DNA of 5,659 nt from Alkalibaculum bacchi. Its GTDB lineage: Bacteria; Bacillota; Clostridia; Eubacteriales; Alkalibacteraceae. This document shows positions 1 to 5,659 of the stretch, piece after piece; position 1 is the first letter of the stretch; each line of letters starts with the position of its first letter. The stretch lies in assembly GCF_937875145.1 (NCBI RefSeq), contig NZ_CALNCS010000188.1, positions 1 through 5,659 on the forward strand. Direction: 5' to 3'. The notes under the pieces were generated by a model. It ran no database searches and was not told the origin of the DNA. It saw only the letters and a program-made list of their open reading frames with translations. The position numbers and the translations under genes are program-made.

Positions 1-560
1 GTCATGGTTAGGGATATACTCTCTACGTCAAAAGTACCACCACCTAAGTCAAATACCATGATTTTCTGATTGCCTGCTTTATCTAATCCATAAGCTAACG
101 CTGCAGCAGTTGGCTCGTTTATAATTCTTAAAACTTCTAAACCTGCAATTTTACCTGCGTCTTTAGTTGCTTGTCTTTGGCTATCACTAAAGTATGCAGG
201 AACAGTAATAACTGCTTTGGTTACTGTTTCACCTAAGTATGCTTCTGCATCTGATTTTAATTTTTGTAGAACCATAGCAGATATTTGTTGTGGTGTATAC
301 TGAGTAGCATCAATATTTACTTTATAATCTGTACCCATATGTCTCTTTATAGATGCGATAGTCTTTTCAGGATTCGTAACAGCTTGTCTTTTTGCTACTT
401 GACCGATTAATCTTTCACCGTCTTTAGAGAAAGCAACCACTGAAGGTGTGGTACGATCTCCCTCTGCATTGGCAATTACTACTGGTTCTCCACCTTCTAA
501 TACTGCAACACATGAGTTTGTTGTTCCTAAGTCTATACCTATAATTTTTTCTTTACCCAT
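1..560 (-). CDS. dnaK: Chaperone protein DnaK (Hsp70), N-terminal part, truncated by the window edge
   Basis: This is the ATP-dependent Hsp70 chaperone of the cytoplasm, which binds and releases unfolded polypeptides together with DnaJ and GrpE. About 186 codons are present, covering only part of the nucleotide-binding domain; the family is usually a little over 600 residues. Visible motifs in order are the phosphate-1 loop IGIDLGTTNSCVAV (residues 7-20), EGDRTTPSVVAF, VITVPAYFSDSQRQAT, INEPTAAALAYG and the phosphate-2 loop FDLGGGTFDV (ending at residue 179). The ATG at 560 is preceded by a GGGAGG Shine-Dalgarno at about 571-577, ten bases away, and 24 bases separate it from the grpE stop. 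It is the last visible gene of the hrcA operon and should share the CIRCE-controlled promoter, as no second operator lies before it. One oddity: after GTFDV the frame reads ESISLTM instead of the family's SILE-like strand, within the last 23 bases before the edge. The identity is certain; that last segment is not. Confidence 0.97.
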   Translation of the reverse strand, partial: MGKEKIIGIDLGTTNSCVAVLEGGEPVVIANAEGDRTTPSVVAFSKDGERLIGQVAKRQAVTNPEKTIASIKRHMGTDYKVNIDATQYTPQQISAMVLQKLKSDAEAYLGETVTKAVITVPAYFSDSQRQATKDAGKIAGLEVLRIINEPTAAALAYGLDKAGNQKIMVFDLGGGTFDVESISLTM

Positions 561-584
561 TATTTTATTTCCTCCCTAATTACT

Positions 585-1139
585 TTATTTTTTACAAATC
601 TTGACCATTGCAGGTCTAAGGACTTTTTCTTTGAATTTATACCCTTTTTGATAAACTTCAATGATATGATTATCTTCAATATCCTCAATATTATCTACAG
701 CAACACCATGATGCCATTGGGGATCAAATTCTACATTTTCAGTTGGAATCTCTTCTAAGCCTTCATTATTAAGCACTGTAATCAATTGACTGATTACCAT
801 TTTGACTCCATCTACATATCCATCGCTAATTTTAGCATCTTCTATAGACTGAATTGCTCTCTCCATATTGTCTATAACTGGTAGAAACTTTTCAGAAAAA
901 TCGCTTAAAGCATATTTGTAGATTTCTTCTTTTTCTTTAATTGTTCTCTTCCTAAAATTGTCAAAATCAGCTTGCAATCGAACGAGCTTATTTAAAAGTT
1001 CTTCCTTTTCTTTGCTGACAGATTCTGTAGATGAAGTTTCCTCTTTTTTTTCTGTTGCTTCTTCTACATCTTCATGGTTTTTTACTGTTTCTTCAACTTC
1101 TTCTTGAATTTCATCTCTTATAATTTCCTCTTTATCCAA
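585..1139 (-). CDS. grpE: GrpE, nucleotide-exchange factor of DnaK
   Basis: GrpE is a cytoplasmic dimer that opens the DnaK nucleotide cleft to release ADP and acts as a thermosensor in the DnaK-DnaJ-GrpE cycle. With a TTG start at 1139 the protein has 184 residues, normal for Gram-positive GrpE. Residues 1-45 are very acidic and low in complexity, as is usual for the disordered N-terminus. Residues about 46-100 form the long helix, with the conserved LQADFDNFRKR (55-65) and LPVIDNMERA (86-95). The C-terminal beta domain has FDPQWHHGVAV (from about 138) and ends with GYKFKEKVLRPAMVKI, the family signature. The start was moved three codons inward from GTG at 1148, because that GTG lies inside the Shine-Dalgarno AAAGGTGAT, which is well spaced for the TTG. 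The gene lies 27 bases after hrcA (18 if GTG is used) and 24 before dnaK, with no terminator or promoter between, so it is co-transcribed. The family is certain and the start probable. Confidence 0.96.
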   Translation of the reverse strand: MDKEEIIRDEIQEEVEETVKNHEDVEEATEKKEETSSTESVSKEKEELLNKLVRLQADFDNFRKRTIKEKEEIYKYALSDFSEKFLPVIDNMERAIQSIEDAKISDGYVDGVKMVISQLITVLNNEGLEEIPTENVEFDPQWHHGVAVDNIEDIEDNHIIEVYQKGYKFKEKVLRPAMVKICKK

Positions 1140-1143
1140 TCCT

Positions 1144-1152
1144 ATCACCTTT
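1144..1152 (-). promoter_or_regulatory. grpE Shine-Dalgarno site that decides the start
   Basis: On the minus strand the bases read AAAGGTGAT, close to the anti-SD complement AAGGAGGTGAT, followed by AGGA and then TTG at 1139-1137. The spacing from AAAGGTG to TTG is six bases. The alternative GTG (1148-1146) is part of this site and has no Shine-Dalgarno of its own, so TTG is the better start. Confidence 0.7.
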
Positions 1153-1166
1153 CAAAGTAAAATAAT

Positions 1167-2195
1167 TTATTGCTGATTGATTTGTTCATTTAACCGCTCT
1201 GTTAAAAATTTCAAGACAGAAACAACCTTGTCGTAATTCATTCGGATAGGCCCTACAACTCCAATGGTCCCCAAACTTTCTCCATTAAATTGATAGGTGG
1301 CAGTTAGCAAACTGTAATCTTTAAACTCTGATAAACTGTTTTCCTCGCCAATAATGATATTTACTCCATTGGAATAGCTTTTTAATAATTCAGAGATAAT
1401 TCTTTGATCTTGAAAAACCTCTAAGAATTGTTTTACTTTATCAATATCGTTAAATTCGGGATATTTGAGCATATTTGTCACACCGGTAGCAAATACTTGG
1501 TTACCATCATCAGGACTTAACGTGAGCTCTTGTAAAATATCTATAAGCTCCTGTAGAGCTTCATTCTCTTTTATAGATAGTTCATGTATATGGCTATTTA
1601 AATCATCGCCAACTTTGTTAATATCATAATCGGTTATAATGTAATTTAGTATATTAGTCAACTTATTTAACTCGCCTTGATCTAATTTGTATGGTAATTT
1701 TACCTCTAAATTCTTGACAATATTTTCTTTTGTTATAATAACCATTACTATTCTTTCATCTTGTATAGGCAATAACTGAACCAATTTATAGTTTAATGAC
1801 TTTATTTCTGGAGCCATCACTAAAGAAGTGTAGCTTGTCAATTGAGCTAATAATTTTGCAGTGAGTTGGACGGATTTTTCAATTTGCTCTACATATTGTT
1901 TATAACTATTTCGAATGGATTGTTCTAACTCTATATCAAGTTTTTGTACCGTCATGAGTTGATCTACGTAAAGACGATACGCTTTTTCAGAGGGAATTCG
2001 ACCTGCAGATGTATGGGGCTGTATAAGTAAACCCATCTCTTCAAGATCACTCATTTCATTTCTTATAGTAGCTGCACTGACCCCTAGATTATATTTCTTT
2101 GCTATAGTCCTTGAGCCAATAGGCTCTGCATTTAAAATATAATCTTTAATGATCGCATTAAGAATTTTAAGTTTTCTCTCTTTCATATTGTCCAT
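1167..2195 (-). CDS. hrcA: Heat-inducible transcription repressor HrcA
   Basis: HrcA is a DNA-binding repressor that sits on CIRCE operators and shuts off class I heat-shock operons; in Bacillus subtilis its activity depends on GroEL, so titration of GroEL by misfolded protein induces the operon. The 342 residues match the family length of about 340. The N-terminus is the winged helix-turn-helix: ILNAIIKDYI, EPIGSRTIAKKYNLGVSAATIRNEM (about 24-48), then DLEEMGLLIQPHTSAGRIPS (50-69) and the conserved KAYRLYVD. The middle is the GAF-like and inserted dimerisation region, and the C-terminus has the typical GTIGVVGPIRMNY (309-321). The ATG at 2195 follows AGAGGTGGAAGA, a good ribosome site; a second in-frame ATG at 2186 is possible but worse placed. 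It is the first gene of hrcA-grpE-dnaK and is expected to repress itself through the CIRCE located just upstream. No missing motif or frameshift is seen. Confidence 0.98.
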   Translation of the reverse strand: MDNMKERKLKILNAIIKDYILNAEPIGSRTIAKKYNLGVSAATIRNEMSDLEEMGLLIQPHTSAGRIPSEKAYRLYVDQLMTVQKLDIELEQSIRNSYKQYVEQIEKSVQLTAKLLAQLTSYTSLVMAPEIKSLNYKLVQLLPIQDERIVMVIITKENIVKNLEVKLPYKLDQGELNKLTNILNYIITDYDINKVGDDLNSHIHELSIKENEALQELIDILQELTLSPDDGNQVFATGVTNMLKYPEFNDIDKVKQFLEVFQDQRIISELLKSYSNGVNIIIGEENSLSEFKDYSLLTATYQFNGESLGTIGVVGPIRMNYDKVVSVLKFLTERLNEQINQQ

Positions 2196-2210
2196 TCTTC
2201 CACCTCTTTG

Positions 2211-2237
2211 TTAGCACTCATTACCATCGAGTGCTAA
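2211..2237 (-). promoter_or_regulatory. CIRCE operator, HrcA binding site
   Basis: The arms TTAGCACTC (2211-2219) and GAGTGCTAA (2229-2237) are separated by nine bases and match the CIRCE consensus TTAGCACTC-N9-GAGTGCTAA at every position. The site lies between the predicted transcription start (near 2241) and the hrcA ribosome site (about 2201-2208). It therefore sits at about +5 to +31 of the transcript, typical for CIRCE, where HrcA blocks transcription. It would also be present in the mRNA as a hairpin next to the hrcA Shine-Dalgarno. Confidence 0.98.
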
Positions 2238-2247
2238 CTCTATAATA

Positions 2248-2276
2248 AAAATATCACTTATCAGCTTATTTGTCAA
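2248..2276 (-). promoter_or_regulatory. Sigma-A-type promoter of hrcA-grpE-dnaK
   Basis: A perfect -35 box TTGACA (2276-2271) is followed after 17 bases by TATTTT (2253-2248), which matches four of six -10 positions. The predicted start near 2241 puts CIRCE immediately downstream, the arrangement known for HrcA-controlled operons. A better-looking TATTAT lies at 2247-2242, but with a 23-base spacer it cannot pair with this -35. The promoter lies in the 60 bases between the hemW stop and CIRCE, and no terminator is visible before it, so some read-through from hemW is possible. Confidence 0.75.
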
Positions 2277-2297
2277 TAGTCTTTCCATGAATTTCTA

Positions 2298-3434
2298 TTA
2301 GGATTTTAAGAAACTCATAAAGACTTTATTCGCAAAATCTAAGCCTAATTTACTCAATTTTATTTTTCCTCCGTCTATCTTTATCATACCTTGATCATAT
2401 AAATCTTTTAATTCATTTTTATACTCTTCAAAGATGCTATTTTTAAAAAGAATTTGATAGTCTCTATCATCTATTCCTTCCGTTTTTCGAAGGCCTAAGA
2501 AAACAAACTCCTCTTTTTTGTGATCTAGAGAAAGAACATCCTCAATCTTGCGGACAGATTGATTATTCCTTATTTTTTTAATATAATGATCCATATTTTC
2601 TTCATTATAGTATCGAATACCTTCATAATAGGAATGTGCACCTAGACCAAAGCCAATATAAGGTTTTACTTCCCAATAAACCAGATTATGTTTACATTCC
2701 ATATTTGACTTAGAAAAATTTGAAATTTCATATTGAGTATATCCTCTTTTTATTAAGTACTCTACTGCATAGTGGTACATCTCTCGATCCAAATCATCAT
2801 CTAGGATAAGTTTGTCATTTTGAGCCCTCTCGTATAATACTGTGCCCTCCTCAATTTTTAAGCTGTAACAAGAAAGGTGGTTAGGAGCTAAATTACATAC
2901 TTTTTCTAGGGTTTCTTTCCAATGTTCCAAAGTTTGATTAGGCAAATTAAAAATCAAATCTACGTTTATATTATGAAAGCCAGCCTCTTTTGCTTCCATA
3001 AATCCTTTAATAAAATCTTTTTGGCTATGAATTCGTCCAATTTCTTTTAAGAGTTTGTCCTGCCAACACTGAAGGCCCACGCTCAATCGATTAACGCCAC
3101 ATTTTCGATACTCTAAAAGCTTTCGTTTATCAAAAGTTGCTGGATTGCTTTCAATGGATACCTCTGCCGTTGGTAATACAGAAAATTTTTCTTTTATAAG
3201 ATCCATAGTTCTACTAATATAATCAGATGGAACTACCGTAGGAGTTCCTCCTCCAATAAAGATGGACTGCACCTGCTCATTAGAGTGTACTGGTGCACAT
3301 CTTTCTATTTCTTTGTATAGGGATTCAAAGTAAAGGGAGATTTTATCCTCTTTAGAGGAAAAGGACAGAAAATCGCAATAATAACACTTTTGCGCGCAAA
3401 AAGGGATATGAATATACAAGCTTAAATCCTTCAT
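2298..3434 (-). CDS. hemW: HemW, radical-SAM-family haem-binding protein (formerly called HemN-like or YqeR)
   Basis: HemW is related to oxygen-independent coproporphyrinogen III oxidase HemN, but characterised members bind haem and act as haem chaperones rather than as the oxidase. The chosen start gives 378 residues, normal for HemW. The radical-SAM cluster motif is C13-AQK-C17-YY-C20 followed by DF, with SLYIHIPF just before it. HemN usually has a different residue pattern and a longer N-terminus. Then come FIGGGTP (59-65), ESNP (95-98), GVNRLSVGLQ (113-122), LIFNLPNQT (160-168), HLSCYSL (186-192), QYEISNFS (234-241) and the HemW signature H249-N-L-V-Y-W254. The C-terminal HemN_C winged-helix-like domain has EEFVFLGLR (308-316). 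LIFNLPNQT has Asn where many relatives have Gly, which is not alarming. Start: ATG 3434 follows AAGGAGG with five bases between. The open frame continues upstream for 40 codons to a TTG at 3554, with neither a ribosome site nor family similarity. The context lepA-hemW-hrcA is conserved and also supports HemW over HemN. Confidence 0.95.
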   Translation of the reverse strand: MKDLSLYIHIPFCAQKCYYCDFLSFSSKEDKISLYFESLYKEIERCAPVHSNEQVQSIFIGGGTPTVVPSDYISRTMDLIKEKFSVLPTAEVSIESNPATFDKRKLLEYRKCGVNRLSVGLQCWQDKLLKEIGRIHSQKDFIKGFMEAKEAGFHNINVDLIFNLPNQTLEHWKETLEKVCNLAPNHLSCYSLKIEEGTVLYERAQNDKLILDDDLDREMYHYAVEYLIKRGYTQYEISNFSKSNMECKHNLVYWEVKPYIGFGLGAHSYYEGIRYYNEENMDHYIKKIRNNQSVRKIEDVLSLDHKKEEFVFLGLRKTEGIDDRDYQILFKNSIFEEYKNELKDLYDQGMIKIDGGKIKLSKLGLDFANKVFMSFLKS

Positions 3435-3439
3435 TGTAT

Positions 3440-3446
3440 CCTCCTT
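3440..3446 (-). promoter_or_regulatory. hemW Shine-Dalgarno site that decides the start
   Basis: The minus strand reads AAGGAGG, then five bases (ATACA), then ATG at 3434. It is a near-ideal ribosome site, and it places the start directly at MKDLSLYIHIPFC, where HemW proteins normally begin. Confidence 0.9.
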
Positions 3447-3500
3447 TTCCAAAAGCTTTAGCTCTTGATTTACTTTTCCGATAAGAAAGTTCACGTTTTT

Positions 3501-3529
3501 ATGAAATAATCGCGAAGACAACAAGTCAA
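3501..3529 (-). promoter_or_regulatory. Weak candidate promoter for hemW
   Basis: TTGACT (3529-3524, five of six to the -35 consensus) is followed after 17 bases by TTTCAT (3506-3501), a poor -10 with about three matches. An overlapping alternative is TTGTTG (3524-3519) with TAAAAA (3501-3496). A promoter is expected somewhere here, because lepA ends in a terminator and hemW has a leader of about 120 bases. The boxes are weak, and hemW could instead live on read-through from lepA. Confidence 0.3.
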
Positions 3530-3555
3530 GCGACTGCTTACAGGCATTTGGCAAC

Positions 3556-3600
3556 TACCCGCGTAACCATAAGAAACTCTTTCTTATGGTTACGCGGGTA
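3556..3600. repeat. 45-bp perfect palindrome between lepA and hemW, flanked by CAAC direct repeats
   Basis: Two 21-base arms (3556-3576 and 3580-3600) are exact reverse complements around the three-base loop CTC. The outer end is G+C-rich (TACCCGCGTAACC) and the inner end AT-rich (ATAAGAAA). Neither strand has a T-tract after it, so it is not a standard intrinsic terminator. CAAC occurs directly on both sides (3552-3555 and 3601-3604), as a four-base target-site duplication would, although this could be chance (about 1 in 250). It lies 13 bases beyond the lepA terminator, at the start of the hemW leader. It may be a small palindromic repeat (REP-like or MITE-like), a stabilising mRNA hairpin, or a protein site. 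Confidence 0.85.
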
Positions 3601-3613
3601 CAACATAGAACGG

Positions 3614-3646
3614 AGTAATAAAAGCGCCATAGGCGCTTTTATTACT
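3614..3646 (-). terminator. Intrinsic terminator of lepA, overlapping its stop codon
   Basis: A 15-base-pair perfect stem (3614-3628 with 3632-3646) has a three-base loop. Its G+C-rich core GGCGC/GCGCC is flanked by AAAA on the 5' side and TTTTATTA on the 3' side of the minus-strand transcript, the A-tract/stem/T-tract form of an intrinsic terminator. The lepA TAA (3644-3642) lies within the upstream arm. The stem is symmetrical, so it could work in both directions, but no plus-strand gene runs into it within the window. Confidence 0.85.
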
Positions 3647-5453
3647 CATCATCTAGCTTAAGAACTGCCATAAATGCTTCTTGTGGAACTTCTACGCTAC
3701 CCACTTGACGCATTCTCTTCTTTCCTTCTTTTTGCTTTTCAAGAAGCTTTCTCTTTCGAGAAATATCTCCACCATAACATTTTGATAAAACATCTTTTCG
3801 CATAGCGCGTATGGTTTCTCTTGCGATAACTTTCCCGGCGACTATTGCTTGTACAGGAATTTCAAACATCTGTCTCGGTATGTTATCCTTTAGTTTTTCA
3901 GCGATGCCCCTGCCTCTAGTATAAGCTTTGCTGCGATGAACGATAAAGGATAATGCATCTACATTTTCTCCATTTAGGAGAACATCTAATTTTACTAGAT
4001 CGCTTTTTCTATATTCCTTTATCTCGTAGTCAAAGGAAGCGTACCCTTTTGTCCTAGATTTTAGCGCATCAAAAAAATCATAAATTATTTCATTTAAGGG
4101 CAGTTCATACCTTAAAGATACTCGAGTTTCTTCAATATAATCCATGGTGATATACTCACCACGTCTTTGTTGACATAATTCCATAATAACGCCAACATAC
4201 TGAGTAGGCACTATAATATTTGCATGAACAATAGGTTCTTCCATATATTGCACTTCTGTGGTTGCTGGTAAATTTGCAGGATTATCTACCTCTATCATTT
4301 CCCCATCGGTTTTCTTTACTTTATAAACTACACTGGGGGCAGTTGTAATAATATCTAAATTGTATTCCCTTTCTAATCTCTCCTGAATAATCTCCATGTG
4401 AAGTAAACCCAAAAAACCACATCTAAAGCCAAACCCTAAGGCAACAGAAGTTTCTGGTTCAAACATCAAAGATGCATCGTTTAATTGTAGTTTTTCTAAT
4501 GCCTCTTTTAAATCATTATATTTAGATCCATCTGCAGGATAAATACCACTGTACACCATAGGATGAATAGCTTTGTATCCTGGCAAAGGTTTTTCAGCGG
4601 GGTTCTTTGCATCGGTTATCGTATCCCCTACTCTTGTATCTCTTACATTTTTTATACTAGCGGTTACATAACCTACATCTCCACTTGTCAATTCCCCTAC
4701 AGGGAATAGAGAACCTACAAAGATACCTACTTCGTCTACTTCGAATACCTTATTTGTAGACATCATTTTCATCTTCATACCTTGTTTAAGTTTTCCTTCT
4801 ATAATTCGAACAGATGCAATTACACCTTTATAGGAGTCATAATAAGAATCGAAAATCAAAGCCTTTAGGGGCTTTTCATCTTCATTTTTAGGTGCAGGAA
4901 CCTTTTTTACAATCGTTTCTAGAACTTGTTCGATATTGATTCCTTCTTTTGCAGAGATCATTGGAGCATCCTGGGCTTCTATTCCAATGACATCTTCAAT
5001 TTCATTTTTAACTCTTTCAGGATCTGCACTAGGCAAATCAATTTTGTTGATGACAGGAATAATTTCTAGGTCATTTTCTAAGGCTAAATACACATTAGCC
5101 ATAGTTTGAGCTTCAATACCTTGAGCTGCATCAACAATAAGCAATGCTCCTTCGCAGGCAGCTAAACTTCTAGACACCTCATAAGTAAAATCCACATGCC
5201 CTGGGGTATCAATTAAGTTTAAATAGTATTCCTCTCCATCTTCTGCTTTATAAACTAATCGGACAGCTTGGAGCTTAATCGTAATTCCTCGTTCTTTTTC
5301 TAAATCCATATTGTCGAGAACTTGATTAGACATTTCTCTTTGACTCAATAGACCTGTCTTTTCAATCAACCTGTCCGCTAAAGTAGACTTGCCATGATCA
5401 ATATGAGCAATAATACTAAAATTTCTCGTTTTTTCTTGTTTTGATAAAGACAT
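3642..5453 (-). CDS. lepA: Elongation factor 4 (LepA), ribosome-associated translational GTPase
   Basis: LepA is a translational GTPase resembling EF-G without its domain IV. It binds the ribosome, and has been proposed to back-translocate stalled ribosomes and to assist initiation and 30S assembly. The 603 residues match the family (about 600). The GTPase domain shows G1 AHIDHGKST (16-24), G2 with ERGIT (54-58), G3 DTPGH (82-86), G4 NKID (136-139) and G5 SAK (167-169). The EF-G-like domains II, III and V follow, with GFGFRCGFLGLLHMEI in the middle part. The LepA-specific C-terminal domain is seen in the conserved YGGDISRKRKLLEKQKEGKK stretch and the end RQVGSVEVPQEAFMAVLKLDD. The ATG at 5453 follows GGAGG by six bases. 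Two tandem promoters lie upstream, and an intrinsic terminator overlaps the stop codon, so this looks like a separately transcribed gene next to hemW. No key residue is missing. Confidence 0.99.
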   Translation of the reverse strand: MSLSKQEKTRNFSIIAHIDHGKSTLADRLIEKTGLLSQREMSNQVLDNMDLEKERGITIKLQAVRLVYKAEDGEEYYLNLIDTPGHVDFTYEVSRSLAACEGALLIVDAAQGIEAQTMANVYLALENDLEIIPVINKIDLPSADPERVKNEIEDVIGIEAQDAPMISAKEGINIEQVLETIVKKVPAPKNEDEKPLKALIFDSYYDSYKGVIASVRIIEGKLKQGMKMKMMSTNKVFEVDEVGIFVGSLFPVGELTSGDVGYVTASIKNVRDTRVGDTITDAKNPAEKPLPGYKAIHPMVYSGIYPADGSKYNDLKEALEKLQLNDASLMFEPETSVALGFGFRCGFLGLLHMEIIQERLEREYNLDIITTAPSVVYKVKKTDGEMIEVDNPANLPATTEVQYMEEPIVHANIIVPTQYVGVIMELCQQRRGEYITMDYIEETRVSLRYELPLNEIIYDFFDALKSRTKGYASFDYEIKEYRKSDLVKLDVLLNGENVDALSFIVHRSKAYTRGRGIAEKLKDNIPRQMFEIPVQAIVAGKVIARETIRAMRKDVLSKCYGGDISRKRKLLEKQKEGKKRMRQVGSVEVPQEAFMAVLKLDDE

Positions 5454-5490
5454 TGTTTTCCTCCATAAATATTGTGAAATAAATCAATTT

Positions 5491-5532
5491 AAAAAATAGC
5501 GAATTAAGGCATTCCCCTTCTTCCGCGCTATT
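5491..5532 (-). promoter_or_regulatory. Possible leader hairpin with T-tract (attenuator or upstream terminator) before lepA
   Basis: On the minus strand AATAGCG (5532-5526) and CGCTATT (5501-5495) are complementary. Inside are the further short pairs GAAG/CTTC-type and AAGG/CCTT. The 3' arm runs into TTTTTT (5496-5491) followed by AAA. This resembles an intrinsic terminator with a large, imperfect loop. The 5' arm overlaps the -10 box of the proximal lepA promoter, so only transcripts starting further upstream could form the full hairpin. Stem strength is moderate, and it could be fortuitous. Confidence 0.4.
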
Positions 5533-5558
5533 ATATCATTGTAAACAGTAACTAACAA
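5530..5558 (-). promoter_or_regulatory. Proximal lepA promoter (P1)
   Basis: TTGTTA (5558-5553) is followed after exactly 17 bases by a perfect TATAAT (5535-5530), which also has the extended -10 TG one base upstream (TGATATAAT). The predicted start is near 5523, giving a leader of about 70 bases before the lepA ATG. Confidence 0.7.
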
Positions 5559-5561
5559 TTC

Positions 5562-5589
5562 ATTATACCAAAAATACATTAATGTTCAA
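5562..5589 (-). promoter_or_regulatory. Distal lepA promoter (P2)
   Basis: TTGAAC (5589-5584, four of six) and a perfect TATAAT (5567-5562) are separated by 16 bases, again with an extended -10 TG (TGGTATAAT). It lies 32 bases upstream of P1. The rest of 5454-5659 shows no open frame of note on either strand. Confidence 0.55.
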
Positions 5590-5621
5590 ACAAGAAAAGT
5601 ACTAAACTTCAATTCGTAATA

Positions 5622-5650
5622 TGAAAATCAAAAACAAAGTATGGTAAAAT
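5622..5650 (+). promoter_or_regulatory. Weak plus-strand (divergent) promoter-like site
   Basis: TGGTAAAAT (TAAAAT at 5645-5650, with an extended -10 TG) is preceded at 17 bases by TGAAAA (5622-5627), a poor -35. If real it would read out of the window to the right, away from lepA. The region is very AT-rich, so promoter-like matches are expected by chance. Confidence 0.2.
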
Positions 5651-5659
5651 AATTAAACT

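Noticed and set aside
1..29. Intein or group II intron at the dnaK consensus break
   Set aside because: The residue after the break is Glu, not the Cys, Ser or Ala that begins an intein, and the bases do not match the GTGYG-type group II 5' end. Too little sequence remains to name any element.
561..584. A second CIRCE or promoter before dnaK
   Set aside because: The 24-base gap contains only the dnaK ribosome site and AT-rich spacer.
1140..1148. GTG at 1148 as grpE start
   Set aside because: It is embedded in the Shine-Dalgarno sequence of the downstream TTG and lacks its own ribosome site.
3435..3554. N-terminal extension of hemW (40 extra residues from a TTG at 3554)
   Set aside because: It has no ribosome site, does not resemble the HemW N-terminus, and starts right beside the palindrome. 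The ATG at 3434 has an ideal AAGGAGG and matches the family start.
3435..3555. Riboswitch or T-box in the hemW leader
   Set aside because: I see only four-base stems and no T-box or known riboswitch core motif.
5621..5647. Plus-strand ATG followed by an eight-codon open frame
   Set aside because: It stops after eight codons, has no ribosome site and shows no recognisable product.

Overview
The window is a low-G+C stretch of chromosome from a Gram-positive bacterium, most likely a member of the Clostridia. An Alkaliphilus-like or related lineage is plausible, but I cannot fix the genus by eye. The evidence is strong AGGAGG-type Shine-Dalgarno sites, AT-rich codon choice, a perfect CIRCE operator, and the gene order lepA - hemW - hrcA - grpE - dnaK, which is well known from Clostridia and Bacilli. 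All five genes are read on the minus strand, so the biological order runs from the right end of the window to the left.

Layout in transcription order. Bases 5659-5454 hold no gene. They carry two good tandem promoters, a possible leader hairpin with a T-tract, and a weak plus-strand promoter-like site. lepA (5453-3642, complete) ends inside its own intrinsic terminator (3646-3614). Just beyond it lies a separate 45-bp perfect palindrome (3600-3556), flanked by a CAAC direct repeat. A leader of about 120 bases follows, with at most a weak promoter, and leads into hemW. I start hemW at 3434 (378 aa), not at the longer open frame reaching 3554. No terminator is visible between hemW and hrcA. Instead there is a sigma-A-type promoter and one CIRCE operator (2237-2211), which open the class I heat-shock operon hrcA - grpE - dnaK. 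dnaK runs off the left edge after about 186 codons.

How the genes work together. HrcA binds CIRCE and represses its own operon, with GroEL usually setting its activity. DnaK is the ATP-driven Hsp70 chaperone and GrpE its nucleotide-exchange factor; dnaJ usually follows dnaK and is probably just outside the window. LepA (EF4) is a ribosome-associated GTPase, and HemW is a radical-SAM-family protein linked to haem handling. These two are neighbours by conserved order rather than by an obvious shared pathway.

I found no new multi-gene system. The points most worth a second look are the 45-bp palindrome with its target-site-like flanks, the abrupt departure from the DnaK consensus in the first 23 bases of the window, and the overlap between the lepA promoter and a leader hairpin. 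Start-codon choice also matters for grpE and hemW.
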